45,418 nt of DNA from Rhodospirillaceae bacterium (GCA_018674495.1 JABHAA010000132.1:1-45418), one strand, 5' to 3'; numbered from the stretch's first letter, positions 23,835 through 32,018 are shown. The notes: a model not told the origin generated them from the sequence alone. Numbers and translations: made by a program.

Positions 23835-23917
23835 GCGGCGTGGACCGGCTGGACGCTAGGCTAAAAATTGCGAACAATGGGGTCCAAACGGCCGGACCTT
23901 AAGGAAAGAGATCAAGC

Positions 23918-25102
23918 ATGAGCAACGACACCGAAATCGTTATCGCCGGCGCCGCCAGGACGCCCATCGGCGCCTTCAATGGCGCCTTTACCGGGACGCC
24001 GGCCCATGATCTGGGCACGGCCGCCATCACCGCCGCTATTGAGCGCGCAGGTATCGAGCCATCGGAGGTTGCCGAAGTCGTCCTCGGCCAGGTATTGGGC
24101 GCCGGCGCCGGCATGAACCCGGCGCGCCAGGCTGCCATGAACGCCGGCATCCCCGCGACAAGCACCGCCTTCGGAATCAATCAGGTGTGCGGATCGGGCC
24201 TTCGCGCGGTGGCCATCGGCGCCCAATCCATTCGGGCCGGCGACGCCGCCATCGTGGTTGCCGGCGGCCAGGAAAACATGAGCCTTTCGCCGCACGCGGC
24301 GCCCATGCGTACCGGCACCAAGATGGGCGCCTTGGAGTTGGTCGACACCATGATTAAGGACGGATTGTGGGACGCTTTCAACGGCTATCACATGGGCATA
24401 ACGGCGGAGAACGTCGCCGAGAAATGGCAAATTTCCCGGGACCAGCAGGATGCGTTCGCCGCCACCTCCCAAGCCCGCGCCGAGGCGGCGCAAAAGGCCG
24501 GCCGCTTCACCGAAGAAATCGCCCCGGTCACGGTAGCCAGCCGCAAGGGCGAGGTGGTTATCGATAAAGATGAATATCCGCGCAGCGGCGTCACCGCGGA
24601 AAGTCTGGCGAACCTACGCCCGGCCTTCGACAAGGACGGCACCGTCACCGCCGGTAACGCATCGGGCATCAATGACGGCGCCGCAGCGCTGGTGCTGATG
24701 CGCGCCGATGACGCGGCAGCGCGCAGCCTGCAGCCGCTGGCGCGCATTAAAAGCTGGGCGACAGCGGGCGTCGATCCGGCGATTATGGGCTCCGGCCCGA
24801 TCCCGGCCAGCCGCGCGGCCCTCGAAAAAGCCGGCTGGACGGCCGCCGATCTGGATTTGATCGAGGCCAACGAGGCCTTCGCCGCACAGGCCTGCGCGGT
24901 CGCCAAGGAACTGGGCTGGGATGCCGATAAGCTCAACGTCAATGGCGGCGCCATCGCCCTTGGCCACCCCATCGGCGCATCGGGGGCGCGCATTCTAATT
25001 ACGCTGGTCCACGAGATGCAGCGCCGGGACGTTGGCCGCGGCCTGGCCACCTTGTGCATCGGCGGCGGCATGGGCATCGCCATGTGCGTCGAGCGGGATT
25101 AG
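23918..25102 (+). CDS. phaA: Acetyl-CoA C-acetyltransferase (thiolase)
   Basis: A 394-residue degradative/biosynthetic thiolase. Cys91 in NQVCGSG is the acylated nucleophile, His350 lies in GHPIGASG and Cys380 in CIGGGMG; the length is typical. It condenses two acetyl-CoA to acetoacetyl-CoA or runs in reverse, feeding polyhydroxyalkanoate or ketone-acid metabolism. No reductase (phaB) or synthase is beside it, so the symbol marks the enzyme type only. AAGGAAAGAG precedes the ATG. It converges on the CBS-BON gene, with a strong minus-strand terminator between. Confidence 0.92.
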   Translation: MSNDTEIVIAGAARTPIGAFNGAFTGTPAHDLGTAAITAAIERAGIEPSEVAEVVLGQVLGAGAGMNPARQAAMNAGIPATSTAFGINQVCGSGLRAVAIGAQSIRAGDAAIVVAGGQENMSLSPHAAPMRTGTKMGALELVDTMIKDGLWDAFNGYHMGITAENVAEKWQISRDQQDAFAATSQARAEAAQKAGRFTEEIAPVTVASRKGEVVIDKDEYPRSGVTAESLANLRPAFDKDGTVTAGNASGINDGAAALVLMRADDAAARSLQPLARIKSWATAGVDPAIMGSGPIPASRAALEKAGWTAADLDLIEANEAFAAQACAVAKELGWDADKLNVNGGAIALGHPIGASGARILITLVHEMQRRDVGRGLATLCIGGGMGIAMCVERD

Positions 25103-25120
25103 GGTTTAGAGGACCCCAAG

Positions 25121-25153
25121 AAAAATTGGCCTGGCGAATTAACGCCAGGCCAA
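25121..25153 (-). terminator. Rho-independent terminator for the CBS-BON operon
   Basis: An 11-bp perfect stem (TTGGCCTGGCG / CGCCAGGCCAA) with a six-base loop. On the minus strand it is followed by TTTTTCTT. It lies about 70 bases beyond the CBS-BON stop. Confidence 0.85.
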
Positions 25154-25221
25154 AGTCAGTTTCAGGGAACGTACCGGGCCGGTAGGACACCCGGGTCATC
25201 CGGTGGTGCGTAGGCGGCTCG

Positions 25222-25917
25222 CTAGATATAATCAGGCGAGCGGGAGGCAACACCGAGATTCGATTCAACCGATTTCACACCCGCCATGTTTTCGGCGGCG
25301 ATACGCATAGCTTCCTTGGCGCCGTCGCTCTCGACAAAGCCCCAATAGCGGACAACGCCCTCGTCGACCGCCACATTGAACGTCGATGCGTTCGACCAGG
25401 GGTGATTGGCGAATTCGGTCAGCAAGGCGGCACGGATATCCTGATCCGATTTCGACGCCGGCGCGGGGCGCATGGAGGGGCGCGCGATCAAAGCCTGGAT
25501 GATATTGGCGCGGCTGACGATGCCAACCAGCCGGCCTTCATCGACGATCGGAACGCGCTTGATGTGATGGCTTTCCAAAAGCTCGGCGATCGAATTGACC
25601 GAGGTGAAGCTGGGCACCGTGATCACGTCGCGGGTCATCACATCGCCCGCCGTGGTGCCGTGCAGTTTGGCATACTCGTCCGGGATGTCGGTCGGATCGC
25701 CGAGGATGGTCAACCACCACGAGCGCGGCGCCTCATTGTCGCCGAGCACCCGGTGCACCAGATCGCCCTCGCTGACGATGCCGAGAAGCCGGCCCTCGTC
25801 ATCGACAACCGGCGCCGCAGATATTCTGCGGTCGATCAACAGCTTCGCCACCTCGGCGACCGTGTGCTCGGGGCGGACGGTGATCACGTTGGTGGTCATG
25901 ATATCTAGAGCGAACAT
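25222..25917 (-). CDS. CBS-pair and BON domain protein
   Basis: A 231-residue cytosolic protein. A CBS pair spans about 1-140 (DIMTTNVITVRPEHTVAEVAKLL ... GIVSEGDL; DVMTRDVITVPSFTSV ... GIVSRANI). A BON-like domain follows (VAVDEGVVRYWGFVES ... MAGVKSVESNLGV). CBS pairs sense adenine nucleotides; such proteins are common in hypoxia and stress regulons. ATG at 25917 follows GGAGG with five bases between. It forms an operon with the small gene upstream (22-base gap), served by an Fnr-type box, and ends at a terminator. Confidence 0.88.
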   Translation of the reverse strand: MFALDIMTTNVITVRPEHTVAEVAKLLIDRRISAAPVVDDEGRLLGIVSEGDLVHRVLGDNEAPRSWWLTILGDPTDIPDEYAKLHGTTAGDVMTRDVITVPSFTSVNSIAELLESHHIKRVPIVDEGRLVGIVSRANIIQALIARPSMRPAPASKSDQDIRAALLTEFANHPWSNASTFNVAVDEGVVRYWGFVESDGAKEAMRIAAENMAGVKSVESNLGVASRSPDYI

Positions 25918-25939
25918 TGTCACCTCCTATGTCGGTGGC

Positions 25940-26137
25940 TTAACTGGGCAGCGCGCCCAGCTCCGGCGCACCGCTCGAGAAAATATTGTTGATCTCGCGG
26001 TCGATAAGCTGCCAGCGAACCCGGGCCTGCACGTCGCCGGCGTCCCGAAGTTCGTCCGCGCGCCGCGCCGCTTCCACCGAAGCGCGCGTCCCGAACCGGT
26101 CGATAAACTTGACTGCCGAGGCGCGGATATTACCCAT
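25940..26137 (-). CDS. Small hypothetical protein in the CBS-BON operon
   Basis: About 65 residues (MGNIRASAVKFIDRFG..., ADELRDAGDVQARVRW..., GALPS). It belongs to the small helical proteins of unknown role often seen in alphaproteobacteria. The frame is open to an ATG at 26260, but the extension includes a Cys-rich CSTCSSACRP stretch of doubtful reality, and the predicted start of transcription near 26259 would not leave it a leader. AAGGA precedes 26137 by ten bases. It is first gene of the operon with the CBS-BON protein. Confidence 0.6.
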   Translation of the reverse strand: MGNIRASAVKFIDRFGTRASVEAARRADELRDAGDVQARVRWQLIDREINNIFSSGAPELGALPS

Positions 26138-26293
26138 ATCGGTGCGGTCCTTAGCGGCTGGGCGGCAGGCGCTGGAACATGTGGAGCAAACTCGGTATTG
26201 GTTTTTCATAATATCGCCAACAGTCTGGATCGATCCCAAATATTCATGGGCATGTTTCATTGGCGATGGTAGCGGCCCGGCGCGGGCGGTTCT

Positions 26294-26307
26294 TTGACCG
26301 GGATCAA
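26294..26307. promoter_or_regulatory. Fnr/FixK-type box
   Basis: TTGA-CCGGGA-TCAA, a perfect match to the alphaproteobacterial TTGA-N6-TCAA site. On the minus strand TACCAT (26271-26266) is placed as a -10 that would put the box at -41.5, so class II activation of the CBS-BON operon is likely; the Fnr gene is divergent and may be autoregulated. No other feature was seen in 26138-26442. Confidence 0.8.
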
Positions 26308-26442
26308 GAGCATTTAAAAAATATTTCTTTTCAGAAACTGGCCACCGTGCGAAGTTTTAGGGGTTAAGGGAACAAAACCCGCCGGCATGAAAAAAGTACC
26401 CAAGCAAAAGCTGATCGGCAGGGTTTAACGGAGATTTGTTGC

Positions 26443-27174
26443 ATGGCCACCTCGGGTGCCAACTCGCATAGTTTGAATTGCTTTACCTGCCAAAATCGCG
26501 ACCGCACCGAATGGTGCGTGCTCTCGGACAAGGAGCTCGAGCTGCTGGAACGGGGCCGTGTCACCAGGGAATACACCCCGGGCGATGTCATTTTCCACGA
26601 AGGCGATAGCTGCAACGGTGTCTATTGCCTTGAAGCCGGTCTGGTCGGCGTGCGCAAGACCAACGCTGACGGCAATTCGATCCTGTTGCATCTCAACAAT
26701 CCCGGCGATACCATGGGATACCGCGCGTTCTTGGCCGGCGAGGACTATCACGCCAGTGCCGAGGCGTTGGAGCCGAGCAAGGTCTGTCTCATCGATGTGG
26801 CCACGGTGCGCACCCTTTTGGCCCAGAACCCAGCACTTGGGCTTCGCTATCTGAAACGGGTATCGCGCAATCTCGGCAGCGCCGAGGAAAAAATTCTGCA
26901 TAACGCGACGCTTTCGGTGCGCGCCCGCTTTGCCCATTTGCTGACGGTTCTGGTGGATCGCTATGCGACCGGCAAGGAACAACGCCCGATCGAATTTGAA
27001 TTGCCCCTATCGCGCCACGATTTGGCATCGATGATCGGCACCACCCCGGAATCCATGTCGCGGACCATCGCCAAGATGGAACAAGACGGCATCGCGGTGT
27101 TTTCCGGGCGCAAGGTCATCATTCCAGAGATGAATGATTTGTTTCAGGAATTCGAGCCCGAGCACTTCGTTTAG
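26443..27174 (+). CDS. Crp/Fnr-family regulator with candidate Fe-S cysteines
   Basis: A 243-residue regulator. N-terminal Cys13, Cys16 and Cys25 (CFTCQNRDRTEWC) plus Cys115 (SKVCLID), at the place of the fourth ligand of Fnr, suggest an oxygen-sensing 4Fe-4S cluster. A cyclic-nucleotide-fold sensor domain follows, then a winged helix whose recognition helix TTPESMSRTIAKM has the E-x-x-S-R pattern that reads TTGAT/ATCAA. It should activate genes at low oxygen, and two such boxes lie beside it. Its spacing of eight residues between second and third cysteine differs from E. coli Fnr (five). Confidence 0.9.
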   Translation: MATSGANSHSLNCFTCQNRDRTEWCVLSDKELELLERGRVTREYTPGDVIFHEGDSCNGVYCLEAGLVGVRKTNADGNSILLHLNNPGDTMGYRAFLAGEDYHASAEALEPSKVCLIDVATVRTLLAQNPALGLRYLKRVSRNLGSAEEKILHNATLSVRARFAHLLTVLVDRYATGKEQRPIEFELPLSRHDLASMIGTTPESMSRTIAKMEQDGIAVFSGRKVIIPEMNDLFQEFEPEHFV

Positions 27175-27195
27175 TCTGAGGATCGATCTTCAAAC

Positions 27196-28026
27196 TCAGT
27201 GCGCCATCAATACCGGCATGGTCATATGTTCCAGCATCTCGGCGGTAACGCCGCCAAGCACCAGTTCGCGCCACCTGGAATGTCCGTAGGCACCCATGAC
27301 AAACAGATCGACGCCCTTGTCGGCGGCACGCGACAAGAGAATGTCGGCGACCCCGATATCGGTGACGACGATCGACTGGGCTTCGGCGTCGATACCGTGG
27401 CGAGCCAGGTGCAGGCTGATATCGGCGCAAGGGATGGCGCCGTGATCGCCAACGCCTTCAGGATTGACGGCAATTATGTCCACGTGACCGGCCTCGGCAA
27501 TCAGGGGCAGGGCATCATGCACCGCGCGCGTCGCCTGGGACGAGGAATCCCAGCCGACCATGACCCGGGCGCCCAAGCTTTCCACATCGCCGGCGTAAGG
27601 GATGATCAGGACCGGGCGGCCAACCGACAACAAAGCGCTGACCGGCAAATTGCCGTCATTGTGGCTGGCGTCCGGATCGCGTTGCCCAAGGACCAGTAAA
27701 TCGCAATAGCGGGCGTGGGTGCGGACCACATCTCCGGGATGGCCTTCTTGCTGGCGCCATTCAAACTGGATGCCGGCCTTTTCGGCCTCTTCGACAAAAC
27801 AGGCTTTGGCGCTGTCCGCGACGCCGGCGGCGTAAGCGATCTGATCCTCCATGTAGCCAGGCGGCAATCGCGCAAAATCTTCAAGCGCCGGCACAACGGG
27901 TTTCGGTATCGGATGCAGGCCGATCAAATGGGCATCATGGCGCGCCGCCAGTTCCGCCGATACGCGAATTCTTTTTTGGCTAGCCTTGGCCTCGTCGACG
28001 TGAACGAGAATGTCCTTAAACCCCAT
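27196..28026 (-). CDS. Tandem universal stress protein (UspA-type)
   Basis: A 276-residue protein of two USP domains. The first starts FKDILVHVDE; the second holds the ATP-binding pattern G-x2-G-x9-G (GAYGHSRWRELVLGG). Such proteins support survival in hypoxia and stationary phase. ATG follows AGGAGGAAAAA. The promoter is unusually clear: TATAAT at 28080-28075 and an Fnr-type box centred 41.5 bases before the predicted start. It converges on the Fnr gene, 20 bases from its stop, and diverges from the kinase gene. Confidence 0.9.
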   Translation of the reverse strand: MGFKDILVHVDEAKASQKRIRVSAELAARHDAHLIGLHPIPKPVVPALEDFARLPPGYMEDQIAYAAGVADSAKACFVEEAEKAGIQFEWRQQEGHPGDVVRTHARYCDLLVLGQRDPDASHNDGNLPVSALLSVGRPVLIIPYAGDVESLGARVMVGWDSSSQATRAVHDALPLIAEAGHVDIIAVNPEGVGDHGAIPCADISLHLARHGIDAEAQSIVVTDIGVADILLSRAADKGVDLFVMGAYGHSRWRELVLGGVTAEMLEHMTMPVLMAH

Positions 28027-28067
28027 TTTTTCCTCCTGCCAGTATCTGCAACCGGAAACGCTCGGAT

Positions 28068-28116
28068 GAATAGAATTATAGTGCCGATAGCGGGTCCTCT
28101 CATTGACGATGGTCAA
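28068..28116 (-). promoter_or_regulatory. Class II Fnr-dependent promoter of the universal stress gene
   Basis: A perfect TTGA-CGATGG-TCAA box (28103-28116) is centred at 28109.5. A perfect TATAAT lies at 28080-28075 on the minus strand, predicting a start at 28068, exactly 41.5 bases away. The same box could also serve the divergent kinase gene, whose -10 match is poorer. Confidence 0.85.
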
Positions 28117-28169
28117 ATACCGGAGCTTTGATAGGGTGCAATATTCGAACTCCTGAAAGGCGGAAATAT

Positions 28170-29747
28170 ATGGGCGCCCCAATTCAGGCAAGTCAGGTAA
28201 GCGGCGGTGATCAGGCCGGAACAATCGCTTTCTTGGCGCGCGCCAACAGCTATCCCGGCGGCGATGCCAGCGAAGTGGCGGTAATCGAAACCCACATATC
28301 GGTGGTATTTCTGGCCGGCAGCCGCGCCTACAAACTGAAGCGGGCGGTTCTGTTTCCCTACTTGGATTTCACAACCCTCGGCTCACGAAAAGAAGCCTGC
28401 GCCCGGGAGCTGCGCCTAAACCGTCGGGGAGCGCCTGATCTGTATCTGGGTCTGGTGGCGGTGGTTATGAACGCCGGGGGGGAACGCAGCCTGCACCCGG
28501 AGGACGCTTTGCCGGACGGCGGCGACATAATCGAATGGCTGGTTTGCATGCGCCGCTTCGATCAGGACATGCTTTTCGACAGGCTGGCGGAACGGGGCGG
28601 GCTGAACATGGCATTGATGGAAACCCTGGCCCGGGAGATCCACGATCTGCACGAAGGTGCTAAAGTATATAACGATCGCGGCGGCCGGGCAGCAGCAGCG
28701 GCCATCATCGACAACAATCTGGAATGCCTGAACCGCTTTGGCCGGGAGGCGTTGTCGGCGGGCGATCTGAAATCACTGGCCGAATTGTCGCGCCGCCATC
28801 TGGACCGTATCGGCGGCCTGATGGATGCCCGCGCCGCGGCCGGTTTTGTGCGCCAGTGCCACGGCGATCTGCACTTGCGCAATATTGTTCTGATCGATAA
28901 CGCGCCGGTTTTGTTCGATGGGATCGAGTTCTCGGATGCGTTTTCGATCATCGATACCCTTTATGATTTTGCCTTCCTGGTCATGGATCTTTGCCACAAG
29001 GGACTGACCGATGAAGCCTCGGCGGTCTTCAACCGGACCATGGATCTCACCGGTGACGTGGCCGGTCTGGCGGCGATGCCGCTGTTCTTGTCCATGCGCG
29101 CGGCGGTTCGCTCCCACGTCACCGCCGCCAGCGGGAAGCAGAGCGCCGAGGCCGCCGCTTATCTTGCCGAGGCAATTGCCTACCTAGCGCCGCCGCCCGC
29201 AAAATTGGTCGCCATCGGCGGTTTGTCCGGGACCGGCAAGTCTACCCTGGCGGCGCGCATCGCCGCCAAAATCGGTGCGGCACCGGGGGCGCTGGTATTG
29301 CGCAGCGACGTCATCCGCAAACGCCTGGCGGGCGCCGATTTGTTCGCGCAATTGGCGCCGGAGGATTATTCCAAAGCCATGACCAAGCGGGTCTTTGGCC
29401 GCATGATCGATGATGCCCGTATCGCCCTGATGGGCGGCCAATCGGTGATCCTGGATGCGGTCTACGCAGATGCCGATCAACGCCGGGATGTGGCCCGGCT
29501 GGCCGATGAGATAGCCACGGAGATTGGCGATTTCGCCGGCTTCACCGGTTTTTGGCTGCACAGCCCTTTGCCTGAGCGGGAGCAGCGAATAGAGGCGCGC
29601 AGCGGCAATGTCTCGGACGCCACGGTTGCCATCGCAAGACAACAGGAAGGCTATGAGCAGGGCACCATGGACTGGACCCTAATCGATGCCGCCAAAGACA
29701 TTGAAATTTCAGAGAAAGTCATTATATCAGAATTAGCGGGCGCGTAG
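28170..29747 (+). CDS. Fused aminoglycoside-phosphotransferase-like / AAA-type kinase
   Basis: A 525-residue two-domain protein. The N-terminal half is APH-like, with CHGDLHLRNI as catalytic loop and DGIEF as metal-binding Asp. The C-terminal half has a P-loop GGLSGTGKST (near residue 353) and looks like a gluconate/zeta-toxin-type small-molecule kinase. Proteins with this fusion are frequent beside USP genes in hypoxia and stress regulons; the substrate is not known and drug resistance is not implied. ATG at 28170 follows AAAGGCGG. It diverges from the universal stress gene with a shared Fnr box. Confidence 0.88.
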   Translation: MGAPIQASQVSGGDQAGTIAFLARANSYPGGDASEVAVIETHISVVFLAGSRAYKLKRAVLFPYLDFTTLGSRKEACARELRLNRRGAPDLYLGLVAVVMNAGGERSLHPEDALPDGGDIIEWLVCMRRFDQDMLFDRLAERGGLNMALMETLAREIHDLHEGAKVYNDRGGRAAAAAIIDNNLECLNRFGREALSAGDLKSLAELSRRHLDRIGGLMDARAAAGFVRQCHGDLHLRNIVLIDNAPVLFDGIEFSDAFSIIDTLYDFAFLVMDLCHKGLTDEASAVFNRTMDLTGDVAGLAAMPLFLSMRAAVRSHVTAASGKQSAEAAAYLAEAIAYLAPPPAKLVAIGGLSGTGKSTLAARIAAKIGAAPGALVLRSDVIRKRLAGADLFAQLAPEDYSKAMTKRVFGRMIDDARIALMGGQSVILDAVYADADQRRDVARLADEIATEIGDFAGFTGFWLHSPLPEREQRIEARSGNVSDATVAIARQQEGYEQGTMDWTLIDAAKDIEISEKVIISELAGA

Positions 29748-29763
29748 ACCGCCGATCCCAATC

Positions 29764-29813
29764 TGTGACTGCGGTCACAGCCAAATTTGGAATTATGCCC
29801 TATTGTGGCTTAA
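29764..29813 (+). promoter_or_regulatory. Crp-type palindrome and promoter of the flagellin gene
   Basis: TGTGACTGCGGTCACA (29764-29779) is a perfect TGTGA-N6-TCACA site centred at 29771.5. TATTGT at 29801-29806 as -10 predicts a start at 29813, placing the site exactly at -41.5 (class II). A 140-base leader with a riboswitch follows. The -10 is only a partial match. Confidence 0.6.
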
Positions 29814-29848
29814 GGAATTTGGAGGGATCGCGCGGCCAAATAGGACTA

Positions 29849-29946
29849 GCGCACCCATTGGCAAACTGCCGGAAACGGCGGGACGCAAAGTAACCGGCCT
29901 TAGGCCTCGAATTTGGATCGGGGCGATGGTAGCGGAACCGCGGGTA
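29849..29946 (+). ncRNA. c-di-GMP-I (GEMM) riboswitch
   Basis: The sequence matches the GEMM-I consensus in order. GGCAAAC (29860-29866) precedes a hairpin GCCG-GAAA-CGGC (29868-29879) with the required GNRA loop. Then come GGGACGCAAAG (29880-29890), CCGGCCTTA (29894-29902), a second hairpin GCCTCG/CGGGGC (29904-29924) and GGTAGCGG (29928-29935). ACCC (29853-29856) can pair with GGGT (29942-29945) to close the aptamer. The flagellin ATG is at 29954 and its only ribosome-binding candidate (GCGGG, 29940-29944) lies in the closing strand, so ligand binding probably controls translation. Confidence 0.92.
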
Positions 29947-29953
29947 CAAGATT

Positions 29954-30730
29954 ATGCAAGTCAATCTCAGCCACCCAGTTCGGACTACGCTCGGCTCCGC
30001 GCAACGCATTGCCGAGCTGACCGAAAAGTCGCAGGCGCGCATTGCGACCGGCAAAAAATATTCATCGGCGATCGAAAAACCCATTGCGATTTCGATCTCC
30101 AACAGCCTTTCCAACCGGGCGGCGGACCTGCTGGCTATCAAGGACAATATCAGCCAAGGCTCGAGCCGGCTTAAAACAACCCTGAGCGGTCTCAATACCA
30201 TCGATCAGACCCTGGACCAGTTGAAAGCGGTGGCGTACCAGCATGCGGCCACCGACGACGTCGCCAAACAGGCGGAGCTTGCCAATCAGTTCAATGTCAT
30301 CAAGGGCCAACTGGACAATTTTGCCCGCGACACGTCCTACGGCGGCACCAATCTGATCGGCGCATCGCCCGATGATCTAAACATTAACCTCAACGAAGAT
30401 GGCACCTCGAGCGTCACCATAACCGGCGTTGCCAGCGATTCCGCGACCCTCGGCGTGACGGTCACCGATGCCGCCAGCATCGACGCCGCCAAGGCGCAAA
30501 TCCGCTCCACCGCCCAGGTCATCGGCTCCAATGCCGGGGTCATCGAAATTCGCCAGGATTTCACCGACAAGCTGGTAAACAGCCTCCAGGCGGGCGAGGC
30601 GAAACTGACCCAGACCGATCTTAACGAAGAGGCCGCGAACATTTTGTCGCTGCAAACCCGCGGCCAATTGGCGGCTGCCGCCACCGGCATCGCGGCGCAA
30701 TCGGAACGCACCATCCTGCAATTGTTCTAG
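29954..30730 (+). CDS. Short flagellin
   Basis: A 258-residue flagellin. The N-terminal domain (RIAELTEKSQARIATGKKYSSAIEKP, IAISISNSLSNRA) and C-terminal domain (NEEAANILSLQTRGQLAAAATGIAAQSERTILQLF) are both kept, with a small variable centre at about 125-195. It would polymerise into a filament after type III export. No other flagellar gene is near. It has no strong separate ribosome-binding site; the leader is a c-di-GMP riboswitch ending eight bases before the ATG, which suggests that filament production is tied to the motile/sessile switch. Confidence 0.9.
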   Translation: MQVNLSHPVRTTLGSAQRIAELTEKSQARIATGKKYSSAIEKPIAISISNSLSNRAADLLAIKDNISQGSSRLKTTLSGLNTIDQTLDQLKAVAYQHAATDDVAKQAELANQFNVIKGQLDNFARDTSYGGTNLIGASPDDLNINLNEDGTSSVTITGVASDSATLGVTVTDAASIDAAKAQIRSTAQVIGSNAGVIEIRQDFTDKLVNSLQAGEAKLTQTDLNEEAANILSLQTRGQLAAAATGIAAQSERTILQLF

Positions 30731-30760
30731 GCCGCTACGGGCGCGATGGCGCCACTGGGC

Positions 30761-30790
30761 CTTGACGGCGGTCGATATTCAGCCCAATTA
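30761..30790 (+). promoter_or_regulatory. RpoH-like (sigma-32) promoter of hsp20
   Basis: CTTGAC (30761-30766), 16 bases, then CCCAATTA (30783-30790), close to the alphaproteobacterial sigma-32 pattern CTTGAA-N-CCCATnT. It predicts a leader of about 70 bases. A TTGA-N6-TCGA half-match to the Fnr box overlaps the -35. Confidence 0.6.
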
Positions 30791-30796
30791 CCAAAT

Positions 30797-30867
30797 AGAG
30801 AATGCCAAGTGCCTATTGATAGGGCTTTGCATTCCTTAAGCTCGCTCAAGCAATGAGGAGATGACCC
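30797..30867 (+). ncRNA. ROSE-type RNA thermometer in the hsp20 leader
   Basis: The hairpin CTC-G-CTC (30841-30847) pairs with GAGGAG (30855-30860), the hsp20 Shine-Dalgarno, leaving one unpaired G (30844) and a seven-base loop. This is the U-C/U-G-C-U versus AGGA arrangement typical of ROSE elements in alphaproteobacterial small heat-shock genes. A second hairpin (CCTAT/ATAGG, 30812-30823) lies upstream. Heat should melt the hairpin and free the GTG start at 30868. Confidence 0.68.
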
Positions 30868-31332
30868 GTGCCGCGCATTCCCGTATTCAACAGTCCCCTG
30901 CTTTTGGGGTTCGAACATTTCGAGCAGATGCTCGACCGTGTGTCAAAATCTTCGGCCGATGGCTATCCGCCCTACAATATCGAACAGACCGGGCCCGAGG
31001 AGCTGCGCATCACCCTCGCCGTTGCCGGCTTCACCATGGAATATCTGGAAGTGACCATCGAGGACAACCAACTGGTCATCCGCGGGCGCCAATCCGACGA
31101 TGACGACGAACGTATCTATCTGCACCGGGGCATCGCGGCGCGCCAATTCCAGCGCAATTTCATCCTCGCCGAGGGCATCGAAGTCACCCAAGCGCGTATG
31201 CAGGACGGCTTGCTGCACGTGGATCTGGTGCGCCCCATCCCGGAACCTCAGGTGCGCAAAATCAAAATCGAAAATGCTGATGATGGCGGCGGAGGCGGCC
31301 GCAATATCGACCTGGCCATCGACGCCGAATAA
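30868..31332 (+). CDS. Hsp20 small heat-shock protein
   Basis: A 154-residue alpha-crystallin-type chaperone of the IbpA/HspH class. PPYNIEQTGPEELRITLAVAGF starts the domain; EDNQLVIRGRQ, YLHRGIAARQFQRNFILAEGIEV and MQDGLLHVDLVRPIPE are the conserved strands. An I-x-I-like C-terminal motif is KIKI. It holds unfolding proteins during heat. The start is GTG, eight bases after GAGGAG. Control by an RpoH-like promoter and a ROSE hairpin is seen upstream. It converges on ptsN with only 11 bases between. Confidence 0.92.
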   Translation: MPRIPVFNSPLLLGFEHFEQMLDRVSKSSADGYPPYNIEQTGPEELRITLAVAGFTMEYLEVTIEDNQLVIRGRQSDDDDERIYLHRGIAARQFQRNFILAEGIEVTQARMQDGLLHVDLVRPIPEPQVRKIKIENADDGGGGGRNIDLAIDAE

Positions 31333-31343
31333 GCGGACGTAAA

Positions 31344-31808
31344 CTAAGCGGCGCGGTTTTCGGTCTGCTCGGTCAGCAGGGAATACAAAGCCTCGGCGGT
31401 ATCGGAGCCGCGCAATTTGTCGCAAACGGCCTTGTCGCGCAAAAGCCGGGACACCCGCGCCAGCGCCTTCAAATGATCGGCGCCCGCCGATTCAGGCGCC
31501 AGCAGCAGAAAGATCAGATCCACCGGCCGCTCATCGATAGCATCGAACTCCACCGGGCGTTCCAGGCGCGCGAACAAACCGCATAGCTTGTCCAGGGAAT
31601 CCAATTTGCCGTGCGGAATGGCGATGCCGTCGCCGACCCCGGTTGTGCCGAGCTTTTCCCGCTCCAGCAACAGATCAAAAATGACCCGCTCTTCCTGGTC
31701 CACCAATGCACCGATCTTTTTCGACAATTCCTGCAAGGCTTGTTTCTTGCTCGTCACCTTGAGATTGGGGATGACACTTTCGGGATTGATGAGATCGATA
31801 ATTTCCAT
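31344..31808 (-). CDS. ptsN: PTS IIA-like nitrogen regulatory protein PtsN
   Basis: A 154-residue EIIA-Ntr. The phosphorylated His lies in GIAIPHGKLD; LEREKLGTTGVGDGI and LIFLLLAPESAGADHLKALARVSRLL are standard. It takes phosphate from the PTS-Ntr chain and regulates K+ transport and nitrogen/carbon balance. The start at 31808 (MEIIDLINP) fits the family; a GTG ten codons upstream is possible. It follows rpoN after about 210 bases, and the hpf/raiA gene often found between them is missing here. Confidence 0.92.
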   Translation of the reverse strand: MEIIDLINPESVIPNLKVTSKKQALQELSKKIGALVDQEERVIFDLLLEREKLGTTGVGDGIAIPHGKLDSLDKLCGLFARLERPVEFDAIDERPVDLIFLLLAPESAGADHLKALARVSRLLRDKAVCDKLRGSDTAEALYSLLTEQTENRAA

Positions 31809-31860
31809 AAGACCAGTTGCAGTTTGTTGGCGGAACACGCCACCGGGAATGCCGATGGAT

Positions 31861-31878
31861 TGGTCAAATCAATGACCA
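31861..31878. repeat. Palindrome upstream of ptsN
   Basis: TGGTCA-AATCAA-TGACCA, a perfect six-base inverted repeat 53 bases ahead of the ptsN start. It is a candidate operator; no regulator is assigned. Confidence 0.4.
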
Positions 31879-32018
31879 GCTGATTGTTCGATATAATTGA
31901 TATGCCAAATGTGATTTTTCAATCAATCGGGCCAAGCTTTCTCGCAGGCGGCGGGAAGTTAGATTGCAATCAATCCAGAGTCAAGCGCCCCTTTACCATA
32001 TTGATTTAATAGAGTTAT

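Noticed and set aside
23880..23899. GGTCC/GGACC hairpin ahead of the thiolase as a terminator
   Set aside because: Short stem and no T tract on either strand.
28170..29747. Aminoglycoside resistance gene
   Set aside because: The APH-like half is fused to a small-molecule kinase in a stress-gene setting; this fusion family is not a known drug-modifying enzyme.
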